Assembly: GCA_006384855.1 (NCBI GenBank)
Contig: VCJN01002673.1
Span: forward strand, 216,004 to 280,003
Origin: Tetraselmis striata
Lineage: Eukaryota; Chlorophyta; Chlorodendrophyceae; Chlorodendrales; Chlorodendraceae
DNA length: 64,000 nucleotides
Direction: 5' to 3'
Position numbers and translations under genes: made by a program. Position 1 is the stretch's first letter; the number at the start of each line of letters is the position of its first letter. A model generated the notes under the pieces. That model was not told where the DNA came from and ran no database searches. It was given only the letters and a program-made list of their open reading frames with translations. Below, piece after piece: positions 42,864 through 53,416 of the stretch.

Positions 42864-44203
42864 ATGCCTCGCACCCGCGCCTCCGCGGAGCTCCGCAAGC
42901 GCCGCGCCGCCAACCTCGAGTCGTACCATCGCAATGCCGATCGTCACAACAAGAAGCGCTATTGCAAGCGAATCGCCACCGGCGCCGTGTCGCACATGCA
43001 GCTATACACGCTCGAGAAGTACAACATGACTCCCGATGATTTCAATCGCATTCGCACCGATAACGGTCTTGCGCCCGTGCCGAGCCCCCACGACGCCGCC
43101 CCGCCGTGCACACGCGATCGGGCGGATCGGGCGGATCCCTCCCCCCCCGCGGAGGATCGGGCTACGCCCTCCCCTCCTGCGGGGGAGCCCTCCCCCCTGC
43201 GGAGGAGCCCTCCCCCCCTGCGGAGGAGCCCGAGCCGAATCGCGGGCGCGATTTGACCCTCAAGGAGATTTTTGCAAAGATAGAGGCACTTGCCGGGCGT
43301 CGGCAAATCAATGCCCACGGGGTCACAACCGCGAAGACGCTCAGCCAGACGACGATCAACAACTACATCACCACGATGAGGCGCGTCGTCAAAGCGGTCA
43401 TGAAATGCTCCCCAAACGACCTCGTCAAGTGCTTGCGGGAGGGCGACAAGGTCGTGCGCGCCATCGAGAGCCGGTACACCAACTCGAGCACCAAGCGAGA
43501 CTATTTCAACCGCATCTACTCGCCGAGCAAGTACATCCCGGAGTACAAGGCCGCTATCGGCGAGGAGGCGTTTGCAAAGTACCACGCTCGCATGCTCGTG
43601 CACGCCAAGAAGGTCGGCGAGGAAACCACGCAGCGCACGGTCACCGGGACGGTGCTGGACATCAGCGTCATCAAGTCGCGGGTTCCAGCTGTCAAGGAGA
43701 AGTTCGGGGCCGCGTCGGCGGAGTACATCGCGGCGCTCCTGCAAACCAACCTATGGGGGCTTCGCGCCGAGCTAGGCACCGTCAAGGTCATCAATCGCGA
43801 GTCGCAAGCGAGAATCTACCCCAACTACTATCTGCGCCCCAAAGGCAAGCTCGTCGTGCGAAAGTTCAAGACCATGCAACAGTTTCCCGACAAGCCGTAC
43901 ACATTCCCTCTTAACGAGTCCCTCAAGCGACAAGTCGAGGCCTCGTTGGTCGCTCGCCCGCGAGCTTTTCTGCTCATGAGGAAGAGCGTCGACAACACGG
44001 GCGCGATCCTGAAGAAGGGGCTCGGCGTCGCCGTCAACGACATACGTCACTCGAGGATCTCGGACATGCTCAAGACAGAAGACCCGAATAACTACTCGTT
44101 GGCCAAGGTGCAAAGAGTCGCGGATTGTCATCGACACTCATTGGCGACAACGCTCAGCTATTGGCGAGACACCGTGATCCCCAACGAGGACGAGGACGTG
44201 TAG
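42864..44203 (+). pseudogene. Tyrosine integrase with basic N-terminal extension, one frameshift
   Basis: ATG at 42864 (MPRTRASAELRKRRAAN) begins a basic region with NMTPDDFNRIRTDNGL and a Pro/Glu repeat linker (SPPAEE units, about 43.1-43.25 kb). The frame shifts inside this GC repeat and continues as LTLKEIFAKIEAL to TAG at 44203. The core-binding region includes TINNYITTMRRVVKAVM. Catalytic candidates are Arg in WGLRAELG, DIRHSRISDM (H-x-x-R) and the Tyr in LATTLSYWRDT. It would recombine the ends of the viral DNA into the host genome. The frameshift in a repeat-rich linker may be an assembly error. Confidence 0.8.
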
Positions 44204-44217
44204 ACATGATCGCGCGG

Positions 44218-46981
44218 CTAGAGAAAGTACTCGCTAGAGGTATTAGCAGCCGTGGTGAACGTGGTTGTCCCTATCACGACGTCTTCGGTGTGTCTTTGAA
44301 CCGTCGCAGTCGCGTAAACTGTGACAGTTGCGAGTAAACCGCTCTGCAAGTCGACCGTTTGTTCCGTTGATTCAAAACCATGGAATGGCCCCGATACGAC
44401 ACCGAGATAAGTAAGAGCCCAATACCTGACGTACACAATTCCTCCGGTGGCCTTAGATTTTATGCGTATTTCCATGTGACCGCTCGGGGTCGCGTCGGTA
44501 TACGGCCGTAAGTGTAAAAGTTCACACTTGAATGTGTGAGAAATCCCCGAAGATGAATTCAAGATTTTGCAAAACCGATCGGCTATTGCTTGTCTCTTCC
44601 ATTCGCTAAACGAGGTTACGCTGCCTTTGAAAGAGTCCACATAGTTCTTCGTGGCGGCGTGGTGCGAGTTTATCGGCTCGGCCAAGTCGTAGATCACGTT
44701 CCCGCCCATTTTTAGAGACGTTGTCTCGAGCGCGGGGTTGCCGCTTGTCGATTGTGAAAACTTACCGACCCAAACGGGTTTATCGGTAACATTGTTCCAC
44801 GATACCGCGGAGACGCTCGCAACCGTTTGGTCGACATAGGATTTGGAAGCCGCATCCAGCCCTTGTACGGGAGGAGACAGCCCGGTGATTGTATCGGCGA
44901 CGACCGTGTCAAACGCACCTTCTAACTTGGGCAAATATCAGGTATGACACCCCGACGTATCCATCGTTGTCGGCGGGTGGAATGAGATGCTTCGATAAAA
45001 CGGTCGTGTATGCGTCGAGCGTGGCAAACCCGTCGGTCCACGGCGGTCTCCCGCTGAGCGTTGTCCAATTGGCGGTGGGGGGTACTACGTTGGTTACAAC
45101 CGTGTCGACATAGCCCTTGGTCGCGGCCTCGTTACTCAGCTCGGGCGACCGAGGAAGGAGCAAGGGGCGGCTCAACGTCATGAGGTTCGAGGCCGTGCTG
45201 TACATGAATCTCGCATGGTTGGTGATTTCGCCAACATGGATATCGGTCGCAAACCGACCGCTCATGGCGTACACAAATTTCCATCGCAATCCATCTTGGC
45301 CCAAGTTATACACGTCGTTGGTGGTAGGCGTTATGCTGTTGAGAGCGACGATGTCGTAATTCTCGGAGGCTGTTGGGTACATCTGGGGACCGACATTTTG
45401 CGTGTATATGAAATTGTTGGTCCAAAGCGGGCGGCCGGACAGCGAGGCCCAATCGGCGCTCGACGTTTGGGCTTTCCTTGCATATCTGTTGTCGGCAACT
45501 CTCAGACTCACCAATTCGAAATCTCCGGGAAACGTGTTATCCGTTTCGACGGTGCTCTGTACAACTCTGATTTGACCCCCTGATCCTATGTCACCTCCGC
45601 TCAGCGGTAAGTACGGGTGCGTGTGTGCTATCGGGGCGTATTCGCCCACTGGCGCCGGGTCTCCGGGGTCCCCTTTATCTCCTTTTGGACCGCTAGGCCC
45701 AGGCGGACCTTCGGGGCCGGGAACGGTCGAGTCGGCTCCGGGCGGACCTTCGGGGCCGGGCGATCCGGGCGGTCCGGCGGGCCCGGGCACGGTAGAGTCA
45801 GCTCCTGCCGGTCCGGCGGGTCCGGGCGGTCCGGTGGGGCCTTCGGGGCCGGGCACGGTAGAGTCAGCTCCGGGCGGTCCGGCAAGTCCGGGCAGTCCGG
45901 GCGGTCCGGTGGGGCCGGGCACGGTCGAGTCAGCTCCGGGCGGTCCGGCGGGTCCGGGCGGTCCGGTGGGCCCGGGCACGGTAGAGTCAGCTCCTGCCGG
46001 TCCGGCGGATCCGGGCGGTCCGGTGGGGCCTTCGGGGCCGGGCACGGTCGAGTCGGCTCCGGCTTCGCCCGCCGGGCCTTGTACGCCTTGGGGTCCAGCC
46101 GGCCCTTGTGGGCCCGTGAAGTCGACATCGAGATTGAAGCCGGAAATGTTTACATCACCTTGAAGGTCCGTTATCCACTGAGGGGTCGCCGCGGCGTCCC
46201 CTTCGAGGAGGACACGACGTGTCGAACCACCTTCGTCGAGGCCGTAGATGTTGCCCGCGAAGAGGTTTGTGAAGTGGCCCTCCAAGAACGGATAAGTCAG
46301 ATTTCCCACGCGAGCAAGGGGCGGGAATCCCGGATTAATATCGCGTGGCAGAAGGTCGCCGTTAATGATGATGCCGTCGGCGTTTTCCACATCGTTGATC
46401 TGAGCGAGCGTGACGATTGTGGGGTGTTCGGCGGGCGCGGCGAGGGATAGCGTGTATTCGATAACATCGTCGAGGTTGAAATCGCCTTCCGCGCCTTGAA
46501 AGTGTGTAAATTTTAGATTTGAGGTGTCCGAAAGAGTTAGCCCCTCGGCGTACACTTCGCGCCAAGGGTTCGAAGGCTCGCCGAGATCGAAGAGAGGCCC
46601 AAGGGGGCTGCGAAGTGTCCCGAAAACGTCAATCCGGGCGGCGTTGTCCGCGTGCGCTCCTATCGCGAAAGGCTCGACGAGGTCCACGGTAAATCGTTGC
46701 TTTTCTGATTGAGGGATATACGACGATGTATCGATCGCTGCGATCTCTTCGCTAAGCGTTGCAAAGTTCGATTCGGCGGTTTCGCAGCACTCAGCGAAGT
46801 TCGATAGAGCGACGATATCGTCCTCGAGCGACGATAGCGCATCCGCGGCGGCGGCGGCCGCGTTGAAGAGGCCTTCCACATTTGATTGTGTTTCCCCGAG
46901 ACCGGCCTCCAAATTCTCGGTATCGATGTCGTGTTTCGCTTCGAGCTCCGCGATACTATCGTTCACTTCGGTTAGGTCCAC
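44218..46981 (-). pseudogene. Collagen-like fibre protein with phage-tail-type repeats, one frameshift
   Basis: The frame runs from about 46981 to 44909, then continues in another frame from 44934 to 44218, for about 920 codons. An N-terminal coiled coil ([20 protein letters not shown]) is followed by a long Gly-X-Y collagen-like region with repeated GADSTVPGP units (about 45.65-46.1 kb). A C-terminal part has three spaced copies of an A-x-K-x-Y-V-D motif ([30 protein letters not shown]). No ATG opens the first frame; a one-base change in the 7-G run at 46987-46993 would bring an ATG at 47000 into frame. It probably forms a trimeric fibre on the penton encoded just upstream. Confidence 0.75.
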
Positions 46982-47820
46982 TTGGACCCCCCCGACGCAT
47001 CGGAAGGCTTCGCGGCCTCAAAACCTCTCTGCGGCGGGAGAGCATCGTTATTCATAACACCAGTTAATCGATAATCTACGGCGTGCGAGATGGTTTCTTT
47101 TCGACGAAGCGTAAACTCAAGGGTTAGCGAGAAGTCCGCGTCGTGGAAATCCATGTGTCGTTGGAAGTCGTCGGTGAGATAGATGATGATGAGCGACACG
47201 TTTCGATCAGCTATCGGGAACTTGAGCGAAGACGAGTGATACTCGATCTCGTTAAAATTCTGCGAAACGTGCACTTTGGCGAGAATATCGCTTGTCGCCT
47301 TCGACACCGGATCGCGATTACGAGTCGAAAGGTTGCTTCGGATGAATATCGACGAGGTTCCCGCGAGGTCGACGCCGCGCGGCGGGATGAGCACGCCGTC
47401 CACCGCCGCGTCTCCCGCTTTCACGCCCAACAACCTTCCACACGTACTCATTTCTCCGATCGCGAGGCTTTCGCCAAGCACCTCGGAGCTGAATACGATA
47501 CGGTTTATCGCTTCGTCGTAGGCGGGGGTGTATCCGTGCAAAAGCCTGTCGTTGAGGTACACGGCGATCTCGTCCACGCTTCGATTTCCGAGAGGTAGCG
47601 ATATGTATCGTGACTCGTCGGAGTATACTAGCTCGAGCAGGTTGTTCGATTCATCGACAACCCAATGCGTCAGCGGGATTGTCGCGTGCGGCACCGCTAC
47701 AAGCCATTCGTAATCCTGCGAAGGGAGGGTTAGCGGGTCGGCGAGGTAGAACACGCTAGCGTTTGTGGAGAAGTGCATGTCCGCGAATTTGCTGTCGAGG
47801 TGAATCTGAAAGCTCGTCAT
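46972..47820 (-). CDS. Penton-like minor capsid protein
   Basis: ATG at 47820 gives 282 residues in an intact frame. It opens [19 protein letters not shown] and continues [19 protein letters not shown], then [18 protein letters not shown]. This resembles a widespread Polinton/PLV protein with the pattern W-x-V-(A/G)-(L/V) ... I-P ... L-N, regarded as penton or penton-associated. It overlaps the collagen fibre gene by about 10 bp and is co-directional, consistent with a penton-fibre pair. The promoter is shared with the divergent gene at 47843. Confidence 0.65.
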   Translation of the reverse strand: MTSFQIHLDSKFADMHFSTNASVFYLADPLTLPSQDYEWLVAVPHATIPLTHWVVDESNNLLELVYSDESRYISLPLGNRSVDEIAVYLNDRLLHGYTPAYDEAINRIVFSSEVLGESLAIGEMSTCGRLLGVKAGDAAVDGVLIPPRGVDLAGTSSIFIRSNLSTRNRDPVSKATSDILAKVHVSQNFNEIEYHSSSLKFPIADRNVSLIIIYLTDDFQRHMDFHDADFSLTLEFTLRRKETISHAVDYRLTGVMNNDALPPQRGFEAAKPSDASGGSKWT

Positions 47821-47842
47821 TTTATGTTCCTTTCATATTAAA
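47821..47842. promoter_or_regulatory. 22-bp divergent promoter
   Basis: TTTATGTTCCTTTCATATTA separates two divergent start codons. It carries TATTAAA on one side and AACATAAA on the other, so both transcripts must start within or very near it. Confidence 0.45.
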
Positions 47843-48028
47843 ATGGCTAAACCTCGTGCGAAGAAGAATGCGAAGAAGACTGGCGGGATGGCTCTAGCAA
47901 CGACCCGGGCGACCGTGCCAAAGGGCGGCGCGGCCGTGATTCGCCTGTCTAGCTTTTTATCCCTCCCAACCTCGATGAAAATCGAGAACAGAGCCCCCGC
48001 ATTGGCCTGTGCAATTCATACGAAATGA
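47843..48028 (+). CDS. Small basic protein
   Basis: ATG at 47843 directly follows TATTAAA. The 61-residue product begins MAKPRAKKNAKKTGG, a Lys/Arg-rich start suggesting nucleic-acid binding. No family was recognised. The gene is flanked by the penton gene and convergent small ORFs. Confidence 0.5.
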   Translation: MAKPRAKKNAKKTGGMALATTRATVPKGGAAVIRLSSFLSLPTSMKIENRAPALACAIHTK

Positions 48029-48056
48029 TTTTACATGGTGTATCCCGATCTTTCCT

Positions 48057-48236
48057 CTATAGGCATGTGAAACAGGGTTCGCAGCAAAACCCGTGTTCGC
48101 CCGTGCCTTGGCAATCGTAGCATTCATGCCTCAGGCTTATGATGTCCTCCATATGTTTGCGCAAAACGTAGATGAGCTCGTCGGCGTTTCCATCTTTGAT
48201 GTCGATGATTGCGCGTTCTATCTTACTATCGCGCAT
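48057..48236 (-). CDS. 59-residue protein with DnaJ-like Cys knuckle
   Basis: ATG at 48236 abuts the TAG of the preceding gene (48237-48239), suggesting coupled translation. The product starts MRDSKIERAIIDIKDGNA and contains HMEDIISLRH. It ends with CYDCQGTGEHGFCCEPCFTC, a C-x-x-C-x-G-x-G motif like a DnaJ zinc knuckle plus a second Cys pair. It is a likely zinc-binding protein. It is easily missed because of its size. Confidence 0.55.
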   Translation of the reverse strand: MRDSKIERAIIDIKDGNADELIYVLRKHMEDIISLRHECYDCQGTGEHGFCCEPCFTCL

Positions 48237-48506
48237 CTAACGGCGGATGTTTGCCTTGATCTTGGACACGTATTTCTGTTTCCACGGTGTGCTTACATCG
48301 TCGCGGAAGAGGTACCAATCGAGTAGCATGTGCGTTATCAGCTCCATCTCGCGCTCGGTTATGGAATCTTTGCCCGAGCCACTCAATGAGAACTTCATTT
48401 TCGACATGTCCGAGTGATACGCCTCAATATCGGGCATGCTTTCAAGCTCGTGCGCATGCGCCGCGTAGGCTCGCTGAAACAGGGAATCGAAGGCGTGGTC
48501 GGACAT
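48237..48506 (-). CDS. Hypothetical protein, 89 residues
   Basis: ATG at 48506. The product is acidic then basic (MSDHAFDSLFQRAYAAHAHE ... KQKYVSKIKANIRR), probably helical, with no known domain. It is co-directional with the downstream Cys-knuckle ORF and appears to form a two-gene unit ahead of the primase-helicase 3' end. Confidence 0.6.
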   Translation of the reverse strand: MSDHAFDSLFQRAYAAHAHELESMPDIEAYHSDMSKMKFSLSGSGKDSITEREMELITHMLLDWYLFRDDVSTPWKQKYVSKIKANIRR

Positions 48507-48620
48507 TGCGAAACGCGCGTGTATTACAGGATCGTGGGGTTTGCTATCTTATGGGAAGGGCAGCTAGTCGCCCGTGTTAAGCCGCGCGGGATGGAGCGGC
48601 CGTTCGGATCAGATGCAGGT

Positions 48621-48778
48621 GGCTGACCGCAGGCCGCCGGGGGCGCGGGACGCGCTTTTCACGTGGAGCATTTTGTTGACAAAGTGCATGCATTTTCCAG
48701 ATCGCTCTATAGGAACACATCGGGAAATTGCATGCGTTTTGTCAACAGCCGGCGGCCTGCGGCCGGCCACGTGCGGAG
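48621..48778. repeat. Internal copy of the TIR hairpin region
   Basis: It is homologous to 53,316-53,452 of the right TIR, in the same orientation. It is bounded by the pair CCGCAGGCCGCCGG / CCGGCGGCCTGCGG and contains the 72-bp hairpin 48675-48746 (GTTGACAAAGTGCATGCATT ... GCATGCGTTTTGTCAAC). It lies between the small ORF at 48506 and the 3' end of the primase-helicase gene. Confidence 0.85.
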
Positions 48779-48781
48779 CCA

Positions 48782-51700
48782 TCACTCGGCCAAAAAGTCG
48801 CCCTTCGACGCTAGGGGGTGGTCTAGGTACGGGAACACAAACTTCGTGACCTCTTCCATCGTTTGTGGCGCCTCGAGAAGCTTGAAGCTGCGCATGACGT
48901 TGCCCATGAAGCTCGTGCTCGGCACCCATGGCGTGCGACAATTCTTGCGGTTGCTCTTGATGATGGACTGCCCATAGAAGTACTTGTTGATGGCATTCAG
49001 CCGCATCAAGTTGCCCGATGGCGCAGCTGGCGAGAGGCACGTGAGCTCGGTGTTTTCCTTGAAGATGGCGTGTGCCTCGGCGTCGGTGATGTGAGGGAAT
49101 TTCACCGTCTTCTGTTTGTTGCATGCATCCTCCATGTAGGCCTCGAGCTTTTCGCACAACTTCGGGTGACGCCATCGGGGCGAAAGCTCGCCGGTTGCCC
49201 TCATGTAGGCGTAGAGGTTGCGAATAAAGCCCACCTTGCCGCCGACCCAAATCGCGCCCATGCTTTTATCATCGACATCGGCTTGGAACAAACGCTTGAA
49301 GTGGACCTTGTCCCAAAACATCTTGTCCATCGTGGTCGCCGTGCGCCGCCGGATGCGATCGCGAAGGCGAAAGAAATCGAAGATCTCCTCGGCGGATTCA
49401 AATTCCTGCATGGCGAAACCCACGTCGTCGTCGTCGAGCATGGGTATTCTATCGTGCTCGCGGGCGTATGCCGATCGCGGGAGGAGAACTTTGTCCCACG
49501 CGATGTTTGCGTCGGTGTCGTCCACGACCTTGATCATCGACGTAAATGGGATTGGCTTATCGAGCTTCTTGAAAAACCGGGTGATACCGAGCGACCCCCT
49601 ATCCGCGAAGCCCAGCTCTTTGTCGCTCATACCATCTTCGATGATGTACCCGGCCTTTGCACACAAGTAGCGGAAGCAATCTTCGTCCGTGGCCTTGCAC
49701 TCGTAGTCGACGAAATCCACCAACCTCTTGAACACGGGATCACGCTTGTACAACCGCGAGTTGTGGGCAAGATCCGTCGCCCGCCGGTGGCTTGTGTGCC
49801 CGCCAAGGTCGTGGACCTCGATCACGTTGGATTGCAAGTTTCTCGCCCGAAACGTGAACTGCATGACATCGCGGAGATTCATTGCGCGATTCATACAGAG
49901 CACGACGCGATCAAACCATCGGTCGGTGTGACTGACGCCAACGGTGACCGTGCTGTTTGATATGACAAGGCCTCGCGATGACCACGAAGTGTTGACATCA
50001 GCCATAACTTTCGCGCGCTCCGTGTCGTCCATATTTGCCTGCATGACGAGGCAGTCCTTCTCGTACGTGAGGTCAAAGGCGTCGCTGGTGTTGGCCTTTG
50101 CGCTCGCGTACGCGCCTCGGGCAATCTCCTCGATTGTCTTGCGATCTGCATGCGGCGCGACGTACGGGTAGAACGCCAACACCGGGCGCTTGAGGTAGCG
50201 CAGGTATCCGAGTCGAAGCTGAATGGTGTCGTAGACAGCTGTATCTTTCAGCGCGTCCATCAGCCGAACCTTTCGGGGGACGGCAGTGTGTGGAGTCGCG
50301 ATCACCTTGTAATCGTACCCGAGATCCTTGATGAACGCCGTGCCGCTGCGCGAAGGGAAGGCATCCAAGACATACACCGTGTTTGCGTTGCGGATGAGCT
50401 GAATGAATACGTTCCAATTCTTCTCGAGCTTGCCGTCGTGGTTGTGTGTGTTGGACTTCCACTGGTTGAGATAGGACTGGAACTCGTCGATGATGAGGAT
50501 GTTGTACATCGGCACCTTGCCGTCCTTCCCGCGAAGTTTCCAGATGGAATCCTGGGATACGATCTGATGTTGGGTCTCGAGATACTCTTGCCAGCTATTG
50601 TCGCTTTTGTAGTTGTAGTCCATGTAGTTCGTGATGACAAGCCCTCTGCTCTTGCACTTGGAGTGGATGTCCAACGCAAGAGTTTGGCGGCTGACGTTGA
50701 ATAGCGACTTCTCGTCTTCTTCCAGCATCGTCATGCGCTCGAACATCGTTTGAGTCTTGCCGGAACCCATTGGGCAAGCGAGATACACAAACTTTGTCTT
50801 CTCGAGCTCGTCGCGCTTTCGCTTGTTCGTGATCTCCAGCTCGTCGAGCGAATCGATGTGAGAATCGATCGGGACATCATAATACCACTTGAAACCACGG
50901 AGAGTCTGGTTCTCGATATCCGCATACGGGAATAGCAGCGCCAATATCATCACGATGCGATTGTCGGATGGGCGTTTTGCCGGGTCTAGCCGCTTCCACT
51001 CGTCGGCATATCGCTCCACGCGCTGCGGTGTCAACTCGCGGCCTTGCTCGACCCAACGAATGAAGCTGTCGAACGAGACACGGCGGCCATGGCACCAAGA
51101 CATCACGAGAAAAACGGCATCGGCGCTCAAGCGGTGTTCGCCCGTGCTGACGTGCTTGATGAGGGAGAGCGTTTCCTCCGGGGGGGAACCCTTGATGCTC
51201 CAAGACTCTGGGATATCGACCGGGAGGGCCACGCTTCGATGCCGCTGATGTCAACGACGGTGGAAGGCGGGTTGCTCGCATGCTCGTCGATGACGGACTG
51301 CGGGATGACGTACTCGAAAGTCGCAATCTGCAGCTTCCTCATCGTGTCGCTGGCCGTGTCGGCAAAGTATGTGAGTATGTGGTCCATCGGGTCGGAGTCG
51401 TCCATGACGATCTGAACCCTGGTGCTCTTGGCCTTTGCTTGGTTCACGAGCTTGAACTGTTGGTTGCGCCCGTACACCTTGACATCGCAACCGCATTTCA
51501 AACCAAGCTTGTTGTTGATGGATCGCATGAGGTTGACAAGAGGGCGCCTCTCTTGCACGTTGTCGGTGTACATCTCCGGGAACACGAGATGCATAGAGAC
51601 CTTGAAATTCTCGTCCACGACACCGACGGAACCCGAAATCAGTATCTTCGTGTCTTGTCCAAATCGCTGGCGAAATTCGTCCAATAGGCGTGTCTTGTGT

Positions 51701-51972
51701 ACGTCGAGCAACACCTCGGTCTCGGTGACACCCGCGCGCGGCACGTACTCTTCGTAGTCGACGTACACCTTGCTCTTCGCGTCGGTCGGAATGATCTCAA
51801 ACAGCGACCTGTTAGTCTGAATGAGCTCGCGGAGTTTGTCGGGTGTAACATTGGCAAAACCAAACCATCGCTCAGACATTTGCTTCGCGACCGTGATGTC
51901 GCCGGGACGTCTCGCCTCCACGATACCGGACAGCTTTCCCTCCCATGTGATGTTGTGACGTTTGAACGGCAT
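48782..51972 (-). pseudogene. AEP primase - herpes OBP-like SF2 helicase fusion, one frameshift
   Basis: ATG at 51972 (MPFKRHNITWEGKLSG) opens a primase domain. It has SKVYVDYEEYVP (catalytic acidic residues), ISGSVGVVDENFKVSMHLVF (the S-x-H strand) and YGRNQQFKLVNQAK. Near 51,220 a single frameshift leads into the helicase part, ending at 48782. Its motifs are YLACPMGSGKTQTMF (Walker A), MYNILIIDEFQSYL (motif II), TVYVLDAFPSR (the LDA box typical of herpesvirus origin-binding proteins) and MQFTFRARNL (motif VI-like). The combined length is about 1,060 residues. It would prime and unwind viral DNA. The organisation is that of a replicative primase-helicase; the OBP-like helicase class is less usual than the SF3 type. 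Confidence 0.8.
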
Positions 51973-52018
51973 GCTGATAGCGGGCTTCGAGTGCGATGCA
52001 GTATACGGGGATAATTTC

Positions 52019-52267
52019 TTACAAGGAGATATCCGCTTTAAGCTGAGCAACAGTGCGGCGGTAACGCTCGCGTTGGTACTCGCAGATGTGCTGCGCGTTG
52101 GCGCGGTAGTACTTTCTGTGATACTCGCGCACGCGCTCGCGGTTCTCCTTATCATACTCCGCGCGGTACTCGCGGATGTGCTGTCTGTTGCCGTCGCGCC
52201 ATTTCTTCTTCGAGATCTTAATCCGCTCCGCGCGCTCCTCGTCGCTGAAAAGGCGGCGTCGTCCCAT
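52019..52267 (-). CDS. Basic Tyr/Arg-repeat protein
   Basis: ATG at 52267, 82 residues: MGRRRLFSDEERAERIKISK, then imperfect repeats of R-E-Y-x-x-x-Y (HIREYRAEYDKEN, RVREYHRKYY, HICEYQRERY). Such Arg/Tyr/Asn repeats occur in small putative DNA-binding proteins of algal viruses. It ends 46 bp upstream of the primase start, in the same direction, so is likely co-transcribed. Confidence 0.65.
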   Translation of the reverse strand: MGRRRLFSDEERAERIKISKKKWRDGNRQHIREYRAEYDKENRERVREYHRKYYRANAQHICEYQRERYRRTVAQLKADISL

Positions 52268-52366
52268 CTTGTGCGCGGCGTTCCTTTATCTAGCGTCCGT
52301 TTTTATCTGCACTTGCATGACACACTTAAGTGGAGCGACCGCGGAGCGCGGCGAGAGCCCTGCAGA

Positions 52367-52795
52367 ATGCCATCGTCCGTCTCAGTCACCGTCTCCTTCA
52401 GCGATTCCGGTGCCGACGACACCGCGGCCTCCGCGGGCTCCGCGTCGTTGCGCCGCGCTCGGTTGTGTCCGCGCTGCGTTCGCGTGACTATCTATACGTC
52501 CAGCTACTGTCGTCGGTGCCGCGAGGATATTCTTCGCAAGGTAGATCAAATGCCCGCGAGGTGCCAAGTTTGTCGCAAGCGCGAGGTCAAAGGCGACTAC
52601 GCGATGTGCTTCCCGTGTTACTATAAGCGCGAAGCCGAGAAGACGAACTCGTGCAAGTGCGGCACGAAGGTCCGCGCGGACTACTTTGAGTGTTTTCAGT
52701 GCAACAAGGAGCGAAAGACGCACCGCGCGAGCAGCAGCGACGTTCGCCCATCTGATGCAAACGATTTTCCCTTCATTATCGTAAAACATGAGTAG
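52367..52795 (+). CDS. Multi zinc-knuckle protein
   Basis: ATG at 52367, 142 residues. A Ser/Ala-rich start (MPSSVSVTVSFSDSG) is followed by consecutive Cys pairs: LCPRCVRV, YCRRCRED, RCQVCRKREVKGDYAMCFPC, SCKCGTK and YFECFQCNKE. These are several zinc ribbons in series. It probably binds nucleic acid or protein. It overlaps the next gene by 8 bp, so the two form an operon-like pair. Confidence 0.65.
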   Translation: MPSSVSVTVSFSDSGADDTAASAGSASLRRARLCPRCVRVTIYTSSYCRRCREDILRKVDQMPARCQVCRKREVKGDYAMCFPCYYKREAEKTNSCKCGTKVRADYFECFQCNKERKTHRASSSDVRPSDANDFPFIIVKHE

Positions 52796-53117
52796 CACTC
52801 GCGAAACGTCCCTCGGGCGGGCGATGACCCCCGCGGAACGCTGTTATCTCAGCCAAGCGTTCCTGGATGTCGCTAGCTTTGACTATAGGTATCAGCCGAA
52901 ATTTGATCGCGAGTACTTTCGCGCGAAGTACCCGGGCTTCGGCGATGATGTAATCGATATCCTTGTCCTCTACGAGCGCGGGATCCGATTCAAGGAATTC
53001 AAGGCGCTCCTGAAAAAGGGGCGCATCCCAAAGCCGGCGCCGGCTCTCGTCGAGATCAAGCGCTATGAGGAGGGCTATTCGCCCTTCGAGGGCGGATTCG
53101 AAAGGATGAGTTCCTAG
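52788..53117 (+). CDS. Hypothetical protein, 109 residues
   Basis: ATG at 52788 overlaps the zinc-knuckle gene stop. The sequence (TPAERCYLSQAFLDVASFDY, FRAKYPGFGDDVIDILVLYE) looks globular and helical, and no family was recognised. It ends exactly at the inner edge of the right TIR. Confidence 0.55.
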   Translation: MSSTRETSLGRAMTPAERCYLSQAFLDVASFDYRYQPKFDREYFRAKYPGFGDDVIDILVLYERGIRFKEFKALLKKGRIPKPAPALVEIKRYEEGYSPFEGGFERMSS

Positions 53118-53344
53118 CGTCTCGCGCGGTGCGTTTGAGAGTCTCGCGCGGTGCGTTTGAGAGTCTCGGTGCGTTTGAGAGTCTCGGTGTGTTCTGCCTA
53201 AGTACTGCACCGAGTCACGCGCTCTTCGGCTCAAGGACCGAGCGAGCCCGGCGGCGCGGCGAGAGAGCGAGCGATCATTTGGCGGCGGCGGCGGACCACA
53301 GGCCGGCTGACCGCGCGGGACGCGCTTTTGACGTGGAGCATTTT

Positions 53345-53416
53345 GTTGACAAACTGCATGCATTTTCCAGATCGCTCTATAGGAACACATCGGGAAAATG
53401 CATGCGTTTTGTCAAC
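53345..53416. repeat. 72-bp hairpin, right TIR copy
   Basis: GTTGACAAACTGCATGCATT mirrors AATGCATGCGTTTTGTCAAC with the spacer AGATCGCTCTATAGGAACAC between, nearly identical to the internal copy. Confidence 0.85.

Noticed and set aside
45588..46450. Long plus-strand ORFs (191 and 277 codons) opposite the collagen-like gene
   Set aside because: They are antisense shadows of the Gly-X-Y repeat; composition keeps all frames open.
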